Shown here: in pieces, positions 7,570-13,584 of the stretch
Position numbering within the stretch: position 1 is the stretch's first letter
Layout: every line of letters starts with the position of its first letter
From: a virus
Length of the DNA: 22,246 nucleotides
Direction: 5' to 3' (one strand)
IMG/VR virus record: IMGVR_UViG_3300032561_001460
Span: 1-22,246 of that record
Position numbers and translations under genes: made by a program
The notes under the pieces: model-generated
What the model was told of the DNA's origin: nothing
Seen by the model: only the letters and a program-made list of their open reading frames with translations
Database searches by the model: none

Positions 7570-7778
7570 GCTTACACTTACAAAAATTTATTGAGCGGGT
7601 TCGAGGTAATGATGCTCGGGGTAGTAAAGACTTTGTTATGCCAATGAAAGATGCTAAAGGCATGGCCGCGGACTTAACCGAGCTATTACTTGAACTTAGA
7701 ACCCTACAAACAGCCGCATTAAAGCCCCAGCAGGACCAGGTTATTGAACTTAAAATTGATGGCGGTGGGTTCAAATAA
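7566..7778 (+). CDS. hypothetical protein, 70 aa
   Basis: A TTGA overlap couples it to the MazG-like gene. It is mostly helical (LQKFIERVRGNDARGSKDF; ADLTELLLELRTLQTAA) and ends in a short beta-like tail, VIELKIDGGGFK. I recognise it only as a typical small phage protein. Downstream, 7779-7816 contains two minimal frames (M-K-stop, M-T-K-stop) and an ACTAAATA motif, but no other gene. Confidence 0.7.
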   Translation: MSLHLQKFIERVRGNDARGSKDFVMPMKDAKGMAADLTELLLELRTLQTAALKPQQDQVIELKIDGGGFK

Positions 7779-7816
7779 ATGAAATAAGTAGGTATATTAT
7801 GACTAAATAATATACT

Positions 7817-8419
7817 ATGTCGAAACCGTTTAAACCTACCTGGTTGTACATTAAGCAACATAATACTACCGGTCTAAAATACTTTGGAAAAACTATACGG
7901 GATCCTAACAAATATTTAGGATCTGGCGTACACTGGCGGGCACATCTTAATAAACACGGTCTAGATGTTACTACCGTTTGGTGTCAGCTATTCGATAATA
8001 AAGAAACATTAGTCGAATACGCTTTAAAATTTTCTACAGAAAACAAAATTGTCGAGTCAGCAGAATGGGCTAACATTAAACCCGAAGATGGATTAATGGG
8101 AGGTAGTTACGGTACTGTAAAAGAGTCCACTAGACAAAAAATTAGAGAAAATAGTAAAAACTATAGACATACAGAGTCTAGTAAAGAAAAGATTCGAACT
8201 GCTAGAGCAAAACAAGCGCCTACTATGTTAGGAAAAAAGCATAGTGACGAAACAAAACAAAAAATAAAAGATGCTAGAGCTAAACAAATAATGGTTCCAC
8301 GAAGTGAGGAATTCAAACAAAAAATATCGTTGCTCCACAAAGGTAAAAAGCGTTCTCCAGAAACTTGTAAAAAAATATCTGAAGCACGAAAAGAACTATT
8401 CAAAAGGAATTCTAAGTGA
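7817..8419 (+). CDS. GIY-YIG homing endonuclease with captured N-terminus
   Basis: The GIY-YIG domain starts at residue 10 (LYIKQHNTTGLKYFGKT, then YLGSGVHWRAHLNKHGLDV). Three NUMOD3-type repeats follow in the basic C-terminal half (STRQKIRENSKNYRH, HSDETKQKIKDARAK, SPETCKKISEARKE). Unlike its paralogs, it begins MSKPFKPT, which resembles the N-terminus of the downstream protein (MSRPKPT). This suggests the nuclease is fused to that gene's former first codons. Its stop overlaps the GTG start of 8416. No ribosome site is obvious, but an ACTAAATA motif lies just upstream. Confidence 0.9.
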   Translation: MSKPFKPTWLYIKQHNTTGLKYFGKTIRDPNKYLGSGVHWRAHLNKHGLDVTTVWCQLFDNKETLVEYALKFSTENKIVESAEWANIKPEDGLMGGSYGTVKESTRQKIRENSKNYRHTESSKEKIRTARAKQAPTMLGKKHSDETKQKIKDARAKQIMVPRSEEFKQKISLLHKGKKRSPETCKKISEARKELFKRNSK

Positions 8420-8703
8420 GTCGCCCCAAGCCAACCATTTTAGCTGAGCTTACAAACAAGCAAACATACAAAACCGAGCAAGTACTTGCTTCGGAAGGAG
8501 TATGGGCCGTTTACTTTGATAATAAACCAGTTAATCTTAAAACTTCTAATTTATTAGTTCAGTACCCTGGACCTAAATATAAAAAAGTAAGTTTTAGTAA
8601 TCCAGGTCACGCAATCAATCTTGCCAAAAAACTCAACACACAATTCAAAACTGATAAGTTTAGCGTAGTGTTACTCAAGCAAGGCGAAAAAGTATATCCT
8701 TGA
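8416..8703 (+). CDS. hypothetical protein, 95 aa
   Basis: GTG start overlapping the stop of the GIY-YIG gene, with AAAAGGAAT about 7 bases upstream. The protein seems a small alpha/beta fold (VWAVYFDNKPVNLKT ... KYKKVSFSNPGHAINLAKKLNTQF ... FSVVLLKQGEKVYP). Its pattern of a beta-strand followed by a helix ending in LAKKLN is reminiscent of small phage proteins predicting local modifiers, but I cannot name a family. It is probably the target gene of the upstream homing endonuclease. Confidence 0.7.
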   Translation: MSRPKPTILAELTNKQTYKTEQVLASEGVWAVYFDNKPVNLKTSNLLVQYPGPKYKKVSFSNPGHAINLAKKLNTQFKTDKFSVVLLKQGEKVYP

Positions 8704-8710
8704 TATTACT

Positions 8711-9079
8711 GTGCGTAACAAACTCAAACTTACAGAACAATTAGTAAATCAACTCCCGGAAGAACAACGCATTAGCGTAGAATCAGCTAGAGTATCATGG
8801 TGGTATAATTTGCGTCCAACTGGCGGACTTAGATTAACTCAATTAGGTTGGTTTGCTTTAGCCGATACATTAGACCTTGAATTTTATGAATATCGCATTG
8901 ATGATCCTATGAAGTTTAATCAGCATACAATACTAGACCTTGATAGAAAACTTCAAATGCCTTACTATATTATAACTACTAAAGGTGTACCAAAGTCTAT
9001 TGTTTTTTTTGGTAGTAAAGAAGCAGTATTAGCTAATTTGTATGGTAGTCTAGAAAAATTTCTTGACAATTATAGCTAA
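8711..9079 (+). CDS. conserved phage hypothetical protein, 122 aa
   Basis: GTG start at 8711 with little ribosome-site signal. The centre has a distinctive stretch, WWYNLRPTGGLRLTQLGWFAL (residues about 30-50), then a conserved-looking segment, KLQMPYYIITTKGVPKSIVFFGSKEAVLANLYG. I associate similar NLRPTGGLRLT sequences with hypothetical proteins of T4-like phages (recollection, not checked). Predicted soluble. The tRNA-Met promoter begins inside its last codons. Confidence 0.7.
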   Translation: MRNKLKLTEQLVNQLPEEQRISVESARVSWWYNLRPTGGLRLTQLGWFALADTLDLEFYEYRIDDPMKFNQHTILDLDRKLQMPYYIITTKGVPKSIVFFGSKEAVLANLYGSLEKFLDNYS

Positions 9080-9091
9080 CGATGTTATACT
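9063..9091 (+). promoter_or_regulatory. sigma70-type promoter of tRNA-Met
   Basis: TTGACA at 9063-9068, 17-bp spacer, TATACT at 9086-9091, with predicted initiation near 9098, 11 bases before tRNA-Met. The -35 box lies inside the preceding coding sequence. Confidence 0.85.
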
Positions 9092-9108
9092 TACAATGTA
9101 GTAAAGAT

Positions 9109-9184
9109 GGCCCGGTAGCTTAAAAAGTAAAGCGTCGAACTCATAATTCGGGGAGTGTGGGTGCAAGTCCTACCCGGACCACCA
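9109..9184 (+). tRNA. tRNA-Met(CAT), separate from the main array
   Basis: Full cloverleaf: acceptor GGCCCGG with CCGGACC (one C-A mismatch at the third pair), anticodon stem CGAA/TTCG with loop CTCATAA (anticodon 9142-9144), encoded CCA. The T-loop reads TGCAAGT, with G instead of T at position 55. The CAT anticodon could mean elongator Met or a lysidine-modified Ile tRNA; sequence alone does not decide. Confidence 0.85.
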
Positions 9185-9213
9185 AATGTCTTTAAGTAAC
9201 AAGGCCTACCAGT

Positions 9214-9221
9214 ACTAAATA
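9214..9221 (+). promoter_or_regulatory. ACTAAATA motif, possible late-promoter-like element
   Basis: ACTAAATA sits 5 bases before the ATG at 9227. The same octamer occurs at 7802-7809 before the gene at 7817, and GGTAAATA at 10663-10670 before the gene at 10675. It resembles the T4-type late box TATAAATA. Three cases in AT-rich DNA are weak evidence. Confidence 0.25.
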
Positions 9222-9226
9222 GATTT

Positions 9227-9442
9227 ATGGAACAGAACAAAAAACCAGTTGAACAGTATTATTACTCTGAAGAAGAGTGGAGCAGATTAGGTTGTGGTCC
9301 ATTGCCAGCAATTCGGAACCGATCAATACTAAATATACCTACTAATGCTCATTTGAGTTTTAGAGTGGTTAGATATATTAAGTATCACGCTACGCTTGTT
9401 TATATCAAATTGGTTGACAAAATAGGTAAAATAGTAGTATAA
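9227..9442 (+). CDS. hypothetical protein, 71 aa
   Basis: ATG start directly after the ACTAAATA motif, without a clear ribosome site. The first half is polar with YYYSEEEWSRLGCGP; the second is probably beta-rich (LSFRVVRYIKYHATLVYIKLVDKIG). The promoter for the cold-shock gene lies inside its 3' end. Unknown family; moderate confidence that it is translated. Confidence 0.55.
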   Translation: MEQNKKPVEQYYYSEEEWSRLGCGPLPAIRNRSILNIPTNAHLSFRVVRYIKYHATLVYIKLVDKIGKIVV

Positions 9443-9443
9443 T
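9414..9443 (+). promoter_or_regulatory. sigma70-type promoter of the cold-shock/tmRNA unit
   Basis: TTGACA at 9414-9419, 18-bp spacer, TATAAT at 9438-9443. The leader to the cold-shock ATG (9471) is only about 20 bases. No other promoter is visible before the tmRNA, so both are probably one transcript. Confidence 0.82.
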
Positions 9444-9470
9444 AGTTTTTAATAAAGGAAGTAAAGTAAC

Positions 9471-9674
9471 ATGGCAACAGGTAAAGTAAAGTGGTTTAAT
9501 GATGCAAAAGGGTTTGGATTTATTACCCCCGATGCTGGTGGTGAGGAATTGTTTGCACATTTTTCCGCAATTAGCACAAATGGTTTTAAGAGTTTAAAAG
9601 AGAATCAAGCGGTAACATTCGATGTAGTGGCAGGCCCTAAAGGCAAGCAAGCATCAAATATTCTTCCGCTGTAA
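9471..9674 (+). CDS. cold-shock protein (CspA family)
   Basis: A 67-residue single OB-fold RNA/DNA-binding protein that melts RNA secondary structure. RNP1 is KGFGFI (residues 13-18) and RNP2 is LFAHF (27-31), in the typical frame [21 protein letters not shown] ending [10 protein letters not shown]. The sequence, especially the [12 protein letters not shown] stretch, is like betaproteobacterial CspA proteins, pointing to the host group (inference). The ribosome site is AAAGGAA. It stops one base before the region assigned to the tmRNA acceptor piece, so the chaperone and the tmRNA are likely cotranscribed. Confidence 0.95.
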   Translation: MATGKVKWFNDAKGFGFITPDAGGEELFAHFSAISTNGFKSLKENQAVTFDVVAGPKGKQASNILPL

Positions 9675-9675
9675 A

Positions 9676-10010
9676 GAATTGTTGTAATTCCTTCGTAGTG
9701 AAGGCGCTGTGGACCCGGGTTCGATTCCCGGCATCTCCACCGAAGCATATTACCGAACCGAGTTATCGGTAGCGAGGCCAAAAGCTGTAGTATGTTTCAG
9801 TGGGGATGACAAGGTTTCGACATGGTGAGATAATGAAAGAGGCAACACAGTAGGCGATGACTGTAAATCAAGCGAAAAACTTAAATGCAAACGCATCTAA
9901 AGGCGAAGTAACTGTTTCAGGTAAGGGAATTCGTTTCTCTGCTCGTACAGCACAACGCCAAACATTAGCAGTTTAATCACTGCTTTGCGGAGTTATCCGT
10001 CGAAACAGAA
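9676..10010 (+). ncRNA. ssrA: circularly permuted (two-piece) tmRNA gene
   Basis: The tmRNA 3' segment precedes its 5' segment. The acceptor piece (about 9676-9741) carries a T-arm CCGGG-TTCGATT-CCCGG (9715-9731) and the acceptor strand CATCTCC (9732-9738), then ACC without a final A. The coding piece starts at 9802 with GGGGATG, which pairs in all seven positions (one G-U) with CATCTCC. It continues AAGGTTTCGAC, like the tmRNA D-region, into a tag reading frame and the P5 hairpin (9968-9983). The segment between (9742-9801, with a CCGA/TCGG hairpin) would be excised. This gene order is known from alphaproteobacteria, cyanobacteria and some betaproteobacteria; it rescues stalled ribosomes. 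The exact outer ends are estimates. Confidence 0.9.
9887..9976 (+). other. tmRNA tag-peptide reading frame, 29 codons
   Basis: After the upstream segment AAACTTAAAT, the resume codon is GCA at 9887, giving the usual ANxx start. The frame reads ANASKGEVTV, passes through basic residues and ends RQTLAV at TAA 9974-9976. The stop lies in the loop of a GCAGT/ACTGC hairpin, as in canonical tmRNAs. The other two frames stop within eight codons. The tag is long, basic and ends in LAV rather than LAA. Confidence 0.8.
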
Positions 10011-10018
10011 AATAACAG

Positions 10019-10044
10019 ATAGGGGCTTCGACCCCTATTCTTTT
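10019..10044 (+). terminator. terminator behind the tmRNA
   Basis: A 7-bp stem ATAGGGG/CCCCTAT closes a loop containing TTCG and is followed by TCTTTT. It ends the cold-shock/tmRNA unit. Positions 10045-10164 hold no gene; they are the leader of the next gene, with AAAGGAACTATTAG before its ATG. Confidence 0.8.
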
Positions 10045-10164
10045 GACTTCATTATATGCGTATATTAAACTTAAAAATATGCCAAAACCTAGCAATTTTT
10101 GCAGGCCAACGCAAAAAAACAATAAATATTTGTTCAGTAGTATAAACATAAAGGAACTATTAGT

Positions 10165-10617
10165 ATGAAAAAAGTAATTTTAGCAGTAGCATTATTAGCA
10201 TCAACTACTTTTGCTTTCGCAACTGACGTTGGTGTTTTTGGTGGCCGCAACATGGGCTCTAAACAAGATACCGCAGGCGTTTCTGTTGGTCAATCATTTG
10301 GCGCAATTGGCGTTCAAGGAACTTTTGATCGTAGTACTACCAATGCTGTTGATGTTAATCGTTACACAGCATCTGTGAGTTATGACGTTATCAAACTAGG
10401 TCCCGTACAAACTAATGTTCGTGCTGGAGCTGCATTTATTGACACACAAAAACCTGGCGTAGGTAATGGTGGTGCTGGATTTATTGGCGCAGGGATTGCC
10501 TATCCTGTAGTTAAGAATGTAAATTTGGTAGCTGATTATGCCTACCAAAAAGGTAATAACATTACTAAGGCTTACAATGGCAACATCGTAACCGCAGGTG
10601 TTAAGTACTCGTTCTAA
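10165..10617 (+). CDS. small outer-membrane beta-barrel-like protein
   Basis: A classical signal peptide (MKKVILAVALLASTTFAFA, cleavage after residue 19) precedes a Gly-rich, alternating beta-strand protein (AGVSVGQSFGAIGVQGTF; YTASVSYDV; VNLVADYAYQKG). It ends in VTAGVKYSF with the C-terminal Phe used for outer-membrane insertion. The mature length of about 131 aa fits an eight-stranded barrel of the OmpW/OmpX/Opa-like size class. It has its own leader with AAAGGA and a strong terminator. Phage genes of this kind may alter the host surface, for example to exclude superinfecting phages (inference). It could also be a gene picked up from a host. Confidence 0.75.
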   Translation: MKKVILAVALLASTTFAFATDVGVFGGRNMGSKQDTAGVSVGQSFGAIGVQGTFDRSTTNAVDVNRYTASVSYDVIKLGPVQTNVRAGAAFIDTQKPGVGNGGAGFIGAGIAYPVVKNVNLVADYAYQKGNNITKAYNGNIVTAGVKYSF

Positions 10618-10635
10618 TTTTTACGAGTTAAACTA

Positions 10636-10659
10636 AAAGGGCCTTCGGGTCCTTTTTTT
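10636..10659 (+). terminator. rho-independent terminator after the porin-like gene
   Basis: AAAGGGCC-TTCG-GGTCCTTT, an 8-bp stem with a UUCG loop, followed directly by a T run. It is 19 bases after the preceding stop codon. Confidence 0.92.
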
Positions 10660-10674
10660 GTTGGTAAATATAGA

Positions 10675-11175
10675 ATGAAGATAGTAATCACTGGACATAC
10701 TGGTTTAGTAGGAAGCAAAATAGTTGAATTATTCCCCAATGAAGAAGTTATCGGGTTAAGTCGTAGTAACGGATACGATTTAACTACAAAGTACGACGAG
10801 TGCTTGTCTATAATGAAATCAGCGGACATAGTATTCAATAATGCCTATTCAGGTACTATACAAGCAAATATCATAAAAGATTTAAAAGATTCAAAAGTAA
10901 CTTTAATTACTATTGGAAGTATTGCTGGATACTATAGCACCAATCCATATCAAGTTAATAAAAAAATAATACACGAAACATATCAATATCATAAACCATT
11001 TTATCCAGAAAGATGTTTATTGTTGATACCAGGTTTTCTTGAAAATAATGCTAGGTGCGTTGAATTAGGTCGTACAGTCATTGATGTTAATCAAGTTATT
11101 AACGGTATTAAATATTTTTTAGATAATAAAAGAGTCACTATGATAGAATTTGATAATACTAGTAGGAAATTATAA
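10675..11175 (+). CDS. short NAD(P)-binding SDR/epimerase-like protein
   Basis: The N-terminus has the Rossmann glycine motif GHTGLVGSKI (residues 6-15). A strand-turn ADIVFNNA (50-57) and ITIGSIAGYYSTNPYQVNKK follow, with a YxxxK pair (YQVNK) as in short-chain dehydrogenases/epimerases. At 166 aa it is shorter than usual for the family (about 230-320), so the substrate-binding part is reduced. It could reduce or epimerise a nucleotide sugar, but the substrate is unknown. It shares a TAATG junction with the next gene. A GGTAAATA motif lies just upstream. Confidence 0.75.
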   Translation: MKIVITGHTGLVGSKIVELFPNEEVIGLSRSNGYDLTTKYDECLSIMKSADIVFNNAYSGTIQANIIKDLKDSKVTLITIGSIAGYYSTNPYQVNKKIIHETYQYHKPFYPERCLLLIPGFLENNARCVELGRTVIDVNQVINGIKYFLDNKRVTMIEFDNTSRKL

Positions 11176-11822
11176 TGCTGTTATATCATAAAACAAATTT
11201 TGATTTCTCACAAGAAGCTAAAGATTGGTTACTTAACCGATATAAAGATCACTTCAAATTAAATTTCTATCATAATTATGATTGGATTCAAAATCAACTA
11301 CAACATGAATGGCGAGCATCTATTGCTGGAGAAGAATTATTGTCTTACCTTTCTCAATATAATTGCGATACATCTAATCTGATCATAACTGCTCATCTGG
11401 CAAATTTAACAATACCATATTATAGTCGCCCGCACGTTGACGCCGAACAATTATACGGACCTGCTAAAGGTAAAATAACAGTAACTTCAAAATTTAATAT
11501 AATAGTGCTTGGTAATCCAGAAGATCCTATGCTTTGGTGGACTAACTTTCACCATACAGATAAACGCTTGTACTATAGTAATGTTTTAAATACACGTACT
11601 AATCAAGAATTTAGTAGTTTATCTATGCCAGGACACACTAATGAAGAAAAAATGGAGTATCTAGGTCCTGCTACAGATACAGCATCAAATTTACTAACTC
11701 CTAGCGCATTTGTACGCACAGATTATATTCATACTATAAAATTAAGTCCTGGACCAAGATTGGTAATTACTGTGCCTTTCGATAAAAGTATAGAAGAGTT
11801 AATCAATGTTACTATTCCATAA
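11175..11822 (+). CDS. 2OG-Fe(II) oxygenase-like protein, copy 1
   Basis: The residues expected of a 2-oxoglutarate/Fe(II) dioxygenase can be seen: H87-x-D89 in RPHVDA, the distal H186 and, nine residues on, R195 in HTIKLSPGPRLVITV, the usual 2OG-binding Arg position. The fold around them is beta-rich, with WWTNFHHTDKR and SNLLTPSAFVRTDY. The 215 aa length fits a single jelly-roll. The substrate is unknown; family members hydroxylate proteins, nucleobases or small molecules. Its last 17 bases overlap copy 2, with which it shares most of its sequence. Confidence 0.65.
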   Translation: MLLYHKTNFDFSQEAKDWLLNRYKDHFKLNFYHNYDWIQNQLQHEWRASIAGEELLSYLSQYNCDTSNLIITAHLANLTIPYYSRPHVDAEQLYGPAKGKITVTSKFNIIVLGNPEDPMLWWTNFHHTDKRLYYSNVLNTRTNQEFSSLSMPGHTNEEKMEYLGPATDTASNLLTPSAFVRTDYIHTIKLSPGPRLVITVPFDKSIEELINVTIP

Positions 11823-12420
11823 AACAGATTTTGATTTTTCGCAGGAAGCTAAAGATTGGATACTTAATCGATATAAAAATCATTTTAATGAAAATTTTTA
11901 TCATAATTTAGATTGGGATCAAAGAAAGTTACAGCACGAATGGCGTGAAGTAAGTGCTGGACAAGAATTATTAAATTATTTGTCGCAATATAATTGTGAT
12001 ACATCCAATCTAATCATAACCGCACATTTAGCTAATTTAGAAAATCAAGGTTATGGAAGACCCCATGTGGATAACGAAAACCATAAAATTTTAAAAAGTA
12101 GATTTAATATATTAATAAAAGGTAATCCAGAAGATCCTATGCATTGGTGGACCGATTTTCATCATACTGATAAAAGACTATACTCGATTACTCAAGTAAG
12201 TACTCGAACTGGATTACCTTTTACTGGGCTAACTATGCCAGGAACAACAGTAGCAGAAAAAATGGAATATTTAGGCCCTGCTACGGCTGCAGAATCAAAT
12301 TTACTAACTCCTAGCGCATTTGTACGCACAGACTATGTGCATACCGTACATTTGAGCCCAGGACCGAGATTAGTAATTACAGTGGGGTTCGAAAAATCTA
12401 TAGAAGATCTAATCAATTAA
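11806..12420 (+). CDS. 2OG-Fe(II) oxygenase-like protein, copy 2
   Basis: A tandem duplicate of the preceding gene. Both start MLL-HKT-FDFSQEAKDW, share QYNCDTSNLIITAHLANL and end in the same HT-LSPGPRLVITV block. The metal-binding H87, D89 and H179 and Arg188 are conserved, so both copies may be active. A segment of about 11 residues after the HxD site (YGPAKGKITV in copy 1) is missing here. The divergence suggests an old duplication with separate substrates rather than a recent copy. The start lies inside the end of copy 1, so the two are translated as a pair. Confidence 0.65.
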   Translation: MLLFHKTDFDFSQEAKDWILNRYKNHFNENFYHNLDWDQRKLQHEWREVSAGQELLNYLSQYNCDTSNLIITAHLANLENQGYGRPHVDNENHKILKSRFNILIKGNPEDPMHWWTDFHHTDKRLYSITQVSTRTGLPFTGLTMPGTTVAEKMEYLGPATAAESNLLTPSAFVRTDYVHTVHLSPGPRLVITVGFEKSIEDLIN

Positions 12421-12458
12421 TAGCATATAATGAAAGTTCTGGGCTCGTAAATACTTCT

Positions 12459-12713
12459 ATGCGAGCACTTTGGGACAAACATCCTGAACTTCCTTATAGA
12501 GCTGTAGCGCCTTGGCCAATAATAGAAACCAATGGAAATTTAGATTGGATCGCCGCAGTGGATACTATGGAATATTGGCTTGAAACAACAGTAGGTAGAC
12601 ATTACATACACTGGACTTGGACCATGTGGACATTGGATCAACCACACTTATGTGGTGTAAGTTTTGTTCGCGATACCGACTCATCACTCTTCCTTTTAAG
12701 ATGGGGCAACTAA
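12459..12713 (+). CDS. hypothetical Trp-rich protein, 84 aa
   Basis: ATG 12459 lacks an obvious ribosome site. The product is very rich in Trp (nine) and His, with YIHWTWTMWTLDQPH in the middle and SLFLLRWGN at the end; the latter pattern (FxLRWG) I know from small phage hypotheticals. The gene sits 38 bases after the oxygenase pair. It probably is a small soluble protein, function unknown. Confidence 0.6.
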   Translation: MRALWDKHPELPYRAVAPWPIIETNGNLDWIAAVDTMEYWLETTVGRHYIHWTWTMWTLDQPHLCGVSFVRDTDSSLFLLRWGN

Positions 12714-12728
12714 TTTTACCAAAAGTGG

Positions 12729-12757
12729 TTGACTTTCAATGGAAATATGCGTATAAT
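12729..12757 (+). promoter_or_regulatory. sigma70-type promoter (upstream of a tandem pair)
   Basis: TTGACT at 12729-12734, 17-bp spacer, TATAAT at 12752-12757. It is followed 44 bases later by a second full promoter, so the downstream small gene has two starts. Confidence 0.82.
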
Positions 12758-12801
12758 TGCAACATTAGGTAAATAAAAGTTCAGAGAAGTAAAAAAGAAG
12801 G

Positions 12802-12830
12802 TTGACAAAGAATTAATTAAGCATTATAAT
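12802..12830 (+). promoter_or_regulatory. sigma70-type promoter (downstream of a tandem pair)
   Basis: TTGACA at 12802-12807, 17-bp spacer, TATAAT at 12825-12830, a perfect consensus. Predicted initiation near 12837 lies about three bases before ATG 12840. Confidence 0.88.
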
Positions 12831-12839
12831 AAACATATT

Positions 12840-13001
12840 ATGAAAAATACAAGATTGTCCGTAACGTATCAAATAGCACAAGGTTCAGCACTCTGCTGGA
12901 GCCCGGTAGCCTCTTTACGCTCAACAATTCATAATAGTGGCTTTAATATGATTGAGGCAGGGAAAGATTATAGTAGGGTCCAAGAAGGATATGATGATTA
13001 A
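12840..13001 (+). CDS. small protein, 53 aa, near-leaderless
   Basis: The frame MKNTRLSVTYQIAQG ... ending YSRVQEGYDD starts three bases after the expected transcription start of a perfect promoter and ends just before a strong terminator. It is therefore a self-contained unit. No ribosome site fits; initiation would be nearly leaderless from the inner promoter. No family recognised. A noncoding RNA from the same unit is the alternative reading. Confidence 0.55.
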   Translation: MKNTRLSVTYQIAQGSALCWSPVASLRSTIHNSGFNMIEAGKDYSRVQEGYDD

Positions 13002-13030
13002 GTAATATTTTAATATCACAAACTTTAAGG

Positions 13031-13065
13031 ACCCGGAACTAAACACTCCGGGTTTTTTGTTTTTA
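13031..13065 (+). terminator. rho-independent terminator
   Basis: ACCCGGA (13031-13037) pairs with TCCGGGT (13047-13053) and is followed by TTTTTGTTTTT. It closes the 12729-13001 unit. Confidence 0.93.
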
Positions 13066-13078
13066 AAAGGAAAGAAAG

Positions 13079-13246
13079 ATGACAATAGATTATAGTAAAT
13101 TAAATGATCGTATTGTGGAACAGGCTTATAGTTATTCACTCAGTGATGAGCAAAAGCAGAAGTTGATTCAGAATAAGATCGAGCGAGCAAAGGTATTACT
13201 TGCTTCGCAGCGTAAAGAAGCTGTTTATTTTCAAATAGAAGATTGA
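13079..13246 (+). CDS. small helical protein, 55 aa
   Basis: ATG 13079 has a good AAAGGAAAG ribosome site. The product (MTIDYSKLNDRIVEQAYS ... AKVLLASQRKEAVYFQIED) is predicted to be largely helical and soluble. It follows a strong terminator with no promoter of its own visible, so readthrough or a late promoter is needed. Its TGA forms part of the -35 box of the tRNA-array promoter. Unknown function. Confidence 0.6.
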   Translation: MTIDYSKLNDRIVEQAYSYSLSDEQKQKLIQNKIERAKVLLASQRKEAVYFQIED

Positions 13247-13271
13247 CAAATAAACAGTAAGGTAGTATAGT
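13243..13271 (+). promoter_or_regulatory. promoter of the tRNA array
   Basis: TTGACA at 13243-13248, 17-bp spacer, TATAGT at 13266-13271; predicted start near 13278. It precedes a structured leader of about 220 bases and then the first tRNA. Confidence 0.88.
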
Positions 13272-13277
13272 GTGTTA

Positions 13278-13499
13278 TGTGGGAACGAGGTCCACGCTAG
13301 GCACTTAAAACATCTAGTAAACGGGCGGCCTGTACGATGAAACTCCTTTTGTGGAGCAAAAAACTACAGCGTAATAAAGCATACTAAAAGACCTGGTCCG
13401 TCAATGGCATCGCGGATCGAAGACATGGCGCTTTTCCACAGCGCAAAAATGATTGCCTTAGTATGCTTTATTACACGCTTTCTAAAGAGAGCGTTATAT
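13278..13499 (+). ncRNA. structured leader RNA of the tRNA array
   Basis: No reading frame is convincing here. From the promoter on, hairpins GTGG/CCAC and CTCC/GGAG are followed by a 16-bp perfect inverted repeat: TAATAAAGCATACTAA (13372-13387) with its complement at 13458-13473, extendable by GCG/CGC across a CA bulge. Inside its 70-base loop are a GGTCCG/CGGATC hairpin (13395-13418) and a GCGC/GCGC hairpin (13428-13444). The layout, a long terminal helix closing a branched domain beside tRNAs, recalls Y-RNA-like RNAs but is not proof of that class. It is not a terminator: no T run follows. Confidence 0.6.
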
Positions 13500-13584
13500 G
13501 GGTGGTGAGCGGCACTGGCGACCGCACCTGACTGTAAATCAGACGCCTCTGGCATACTTGGTTCGACTCCATGACCACCCACCA
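13500..13584 (+). tRNA. tRNA-Tyr(GTA)
   Basis: Acceptor GGGTGGT/ACCACCC, anticodon stem CTGA/TCAG with loop CTGTAAA (anticodon 13534-13536), a long variable arm as expected for Tyr, T-loop TTCGACT, discriminator A, encoded CCA. Confidence 0.93.

Noticed and set aside
13372-13473. The 16-bp inverted repeat as a terminator or insertion-sequence ends
   Set aside because: There is no T run after it, and the 70-base interior has no transposase and shows no target duplication.
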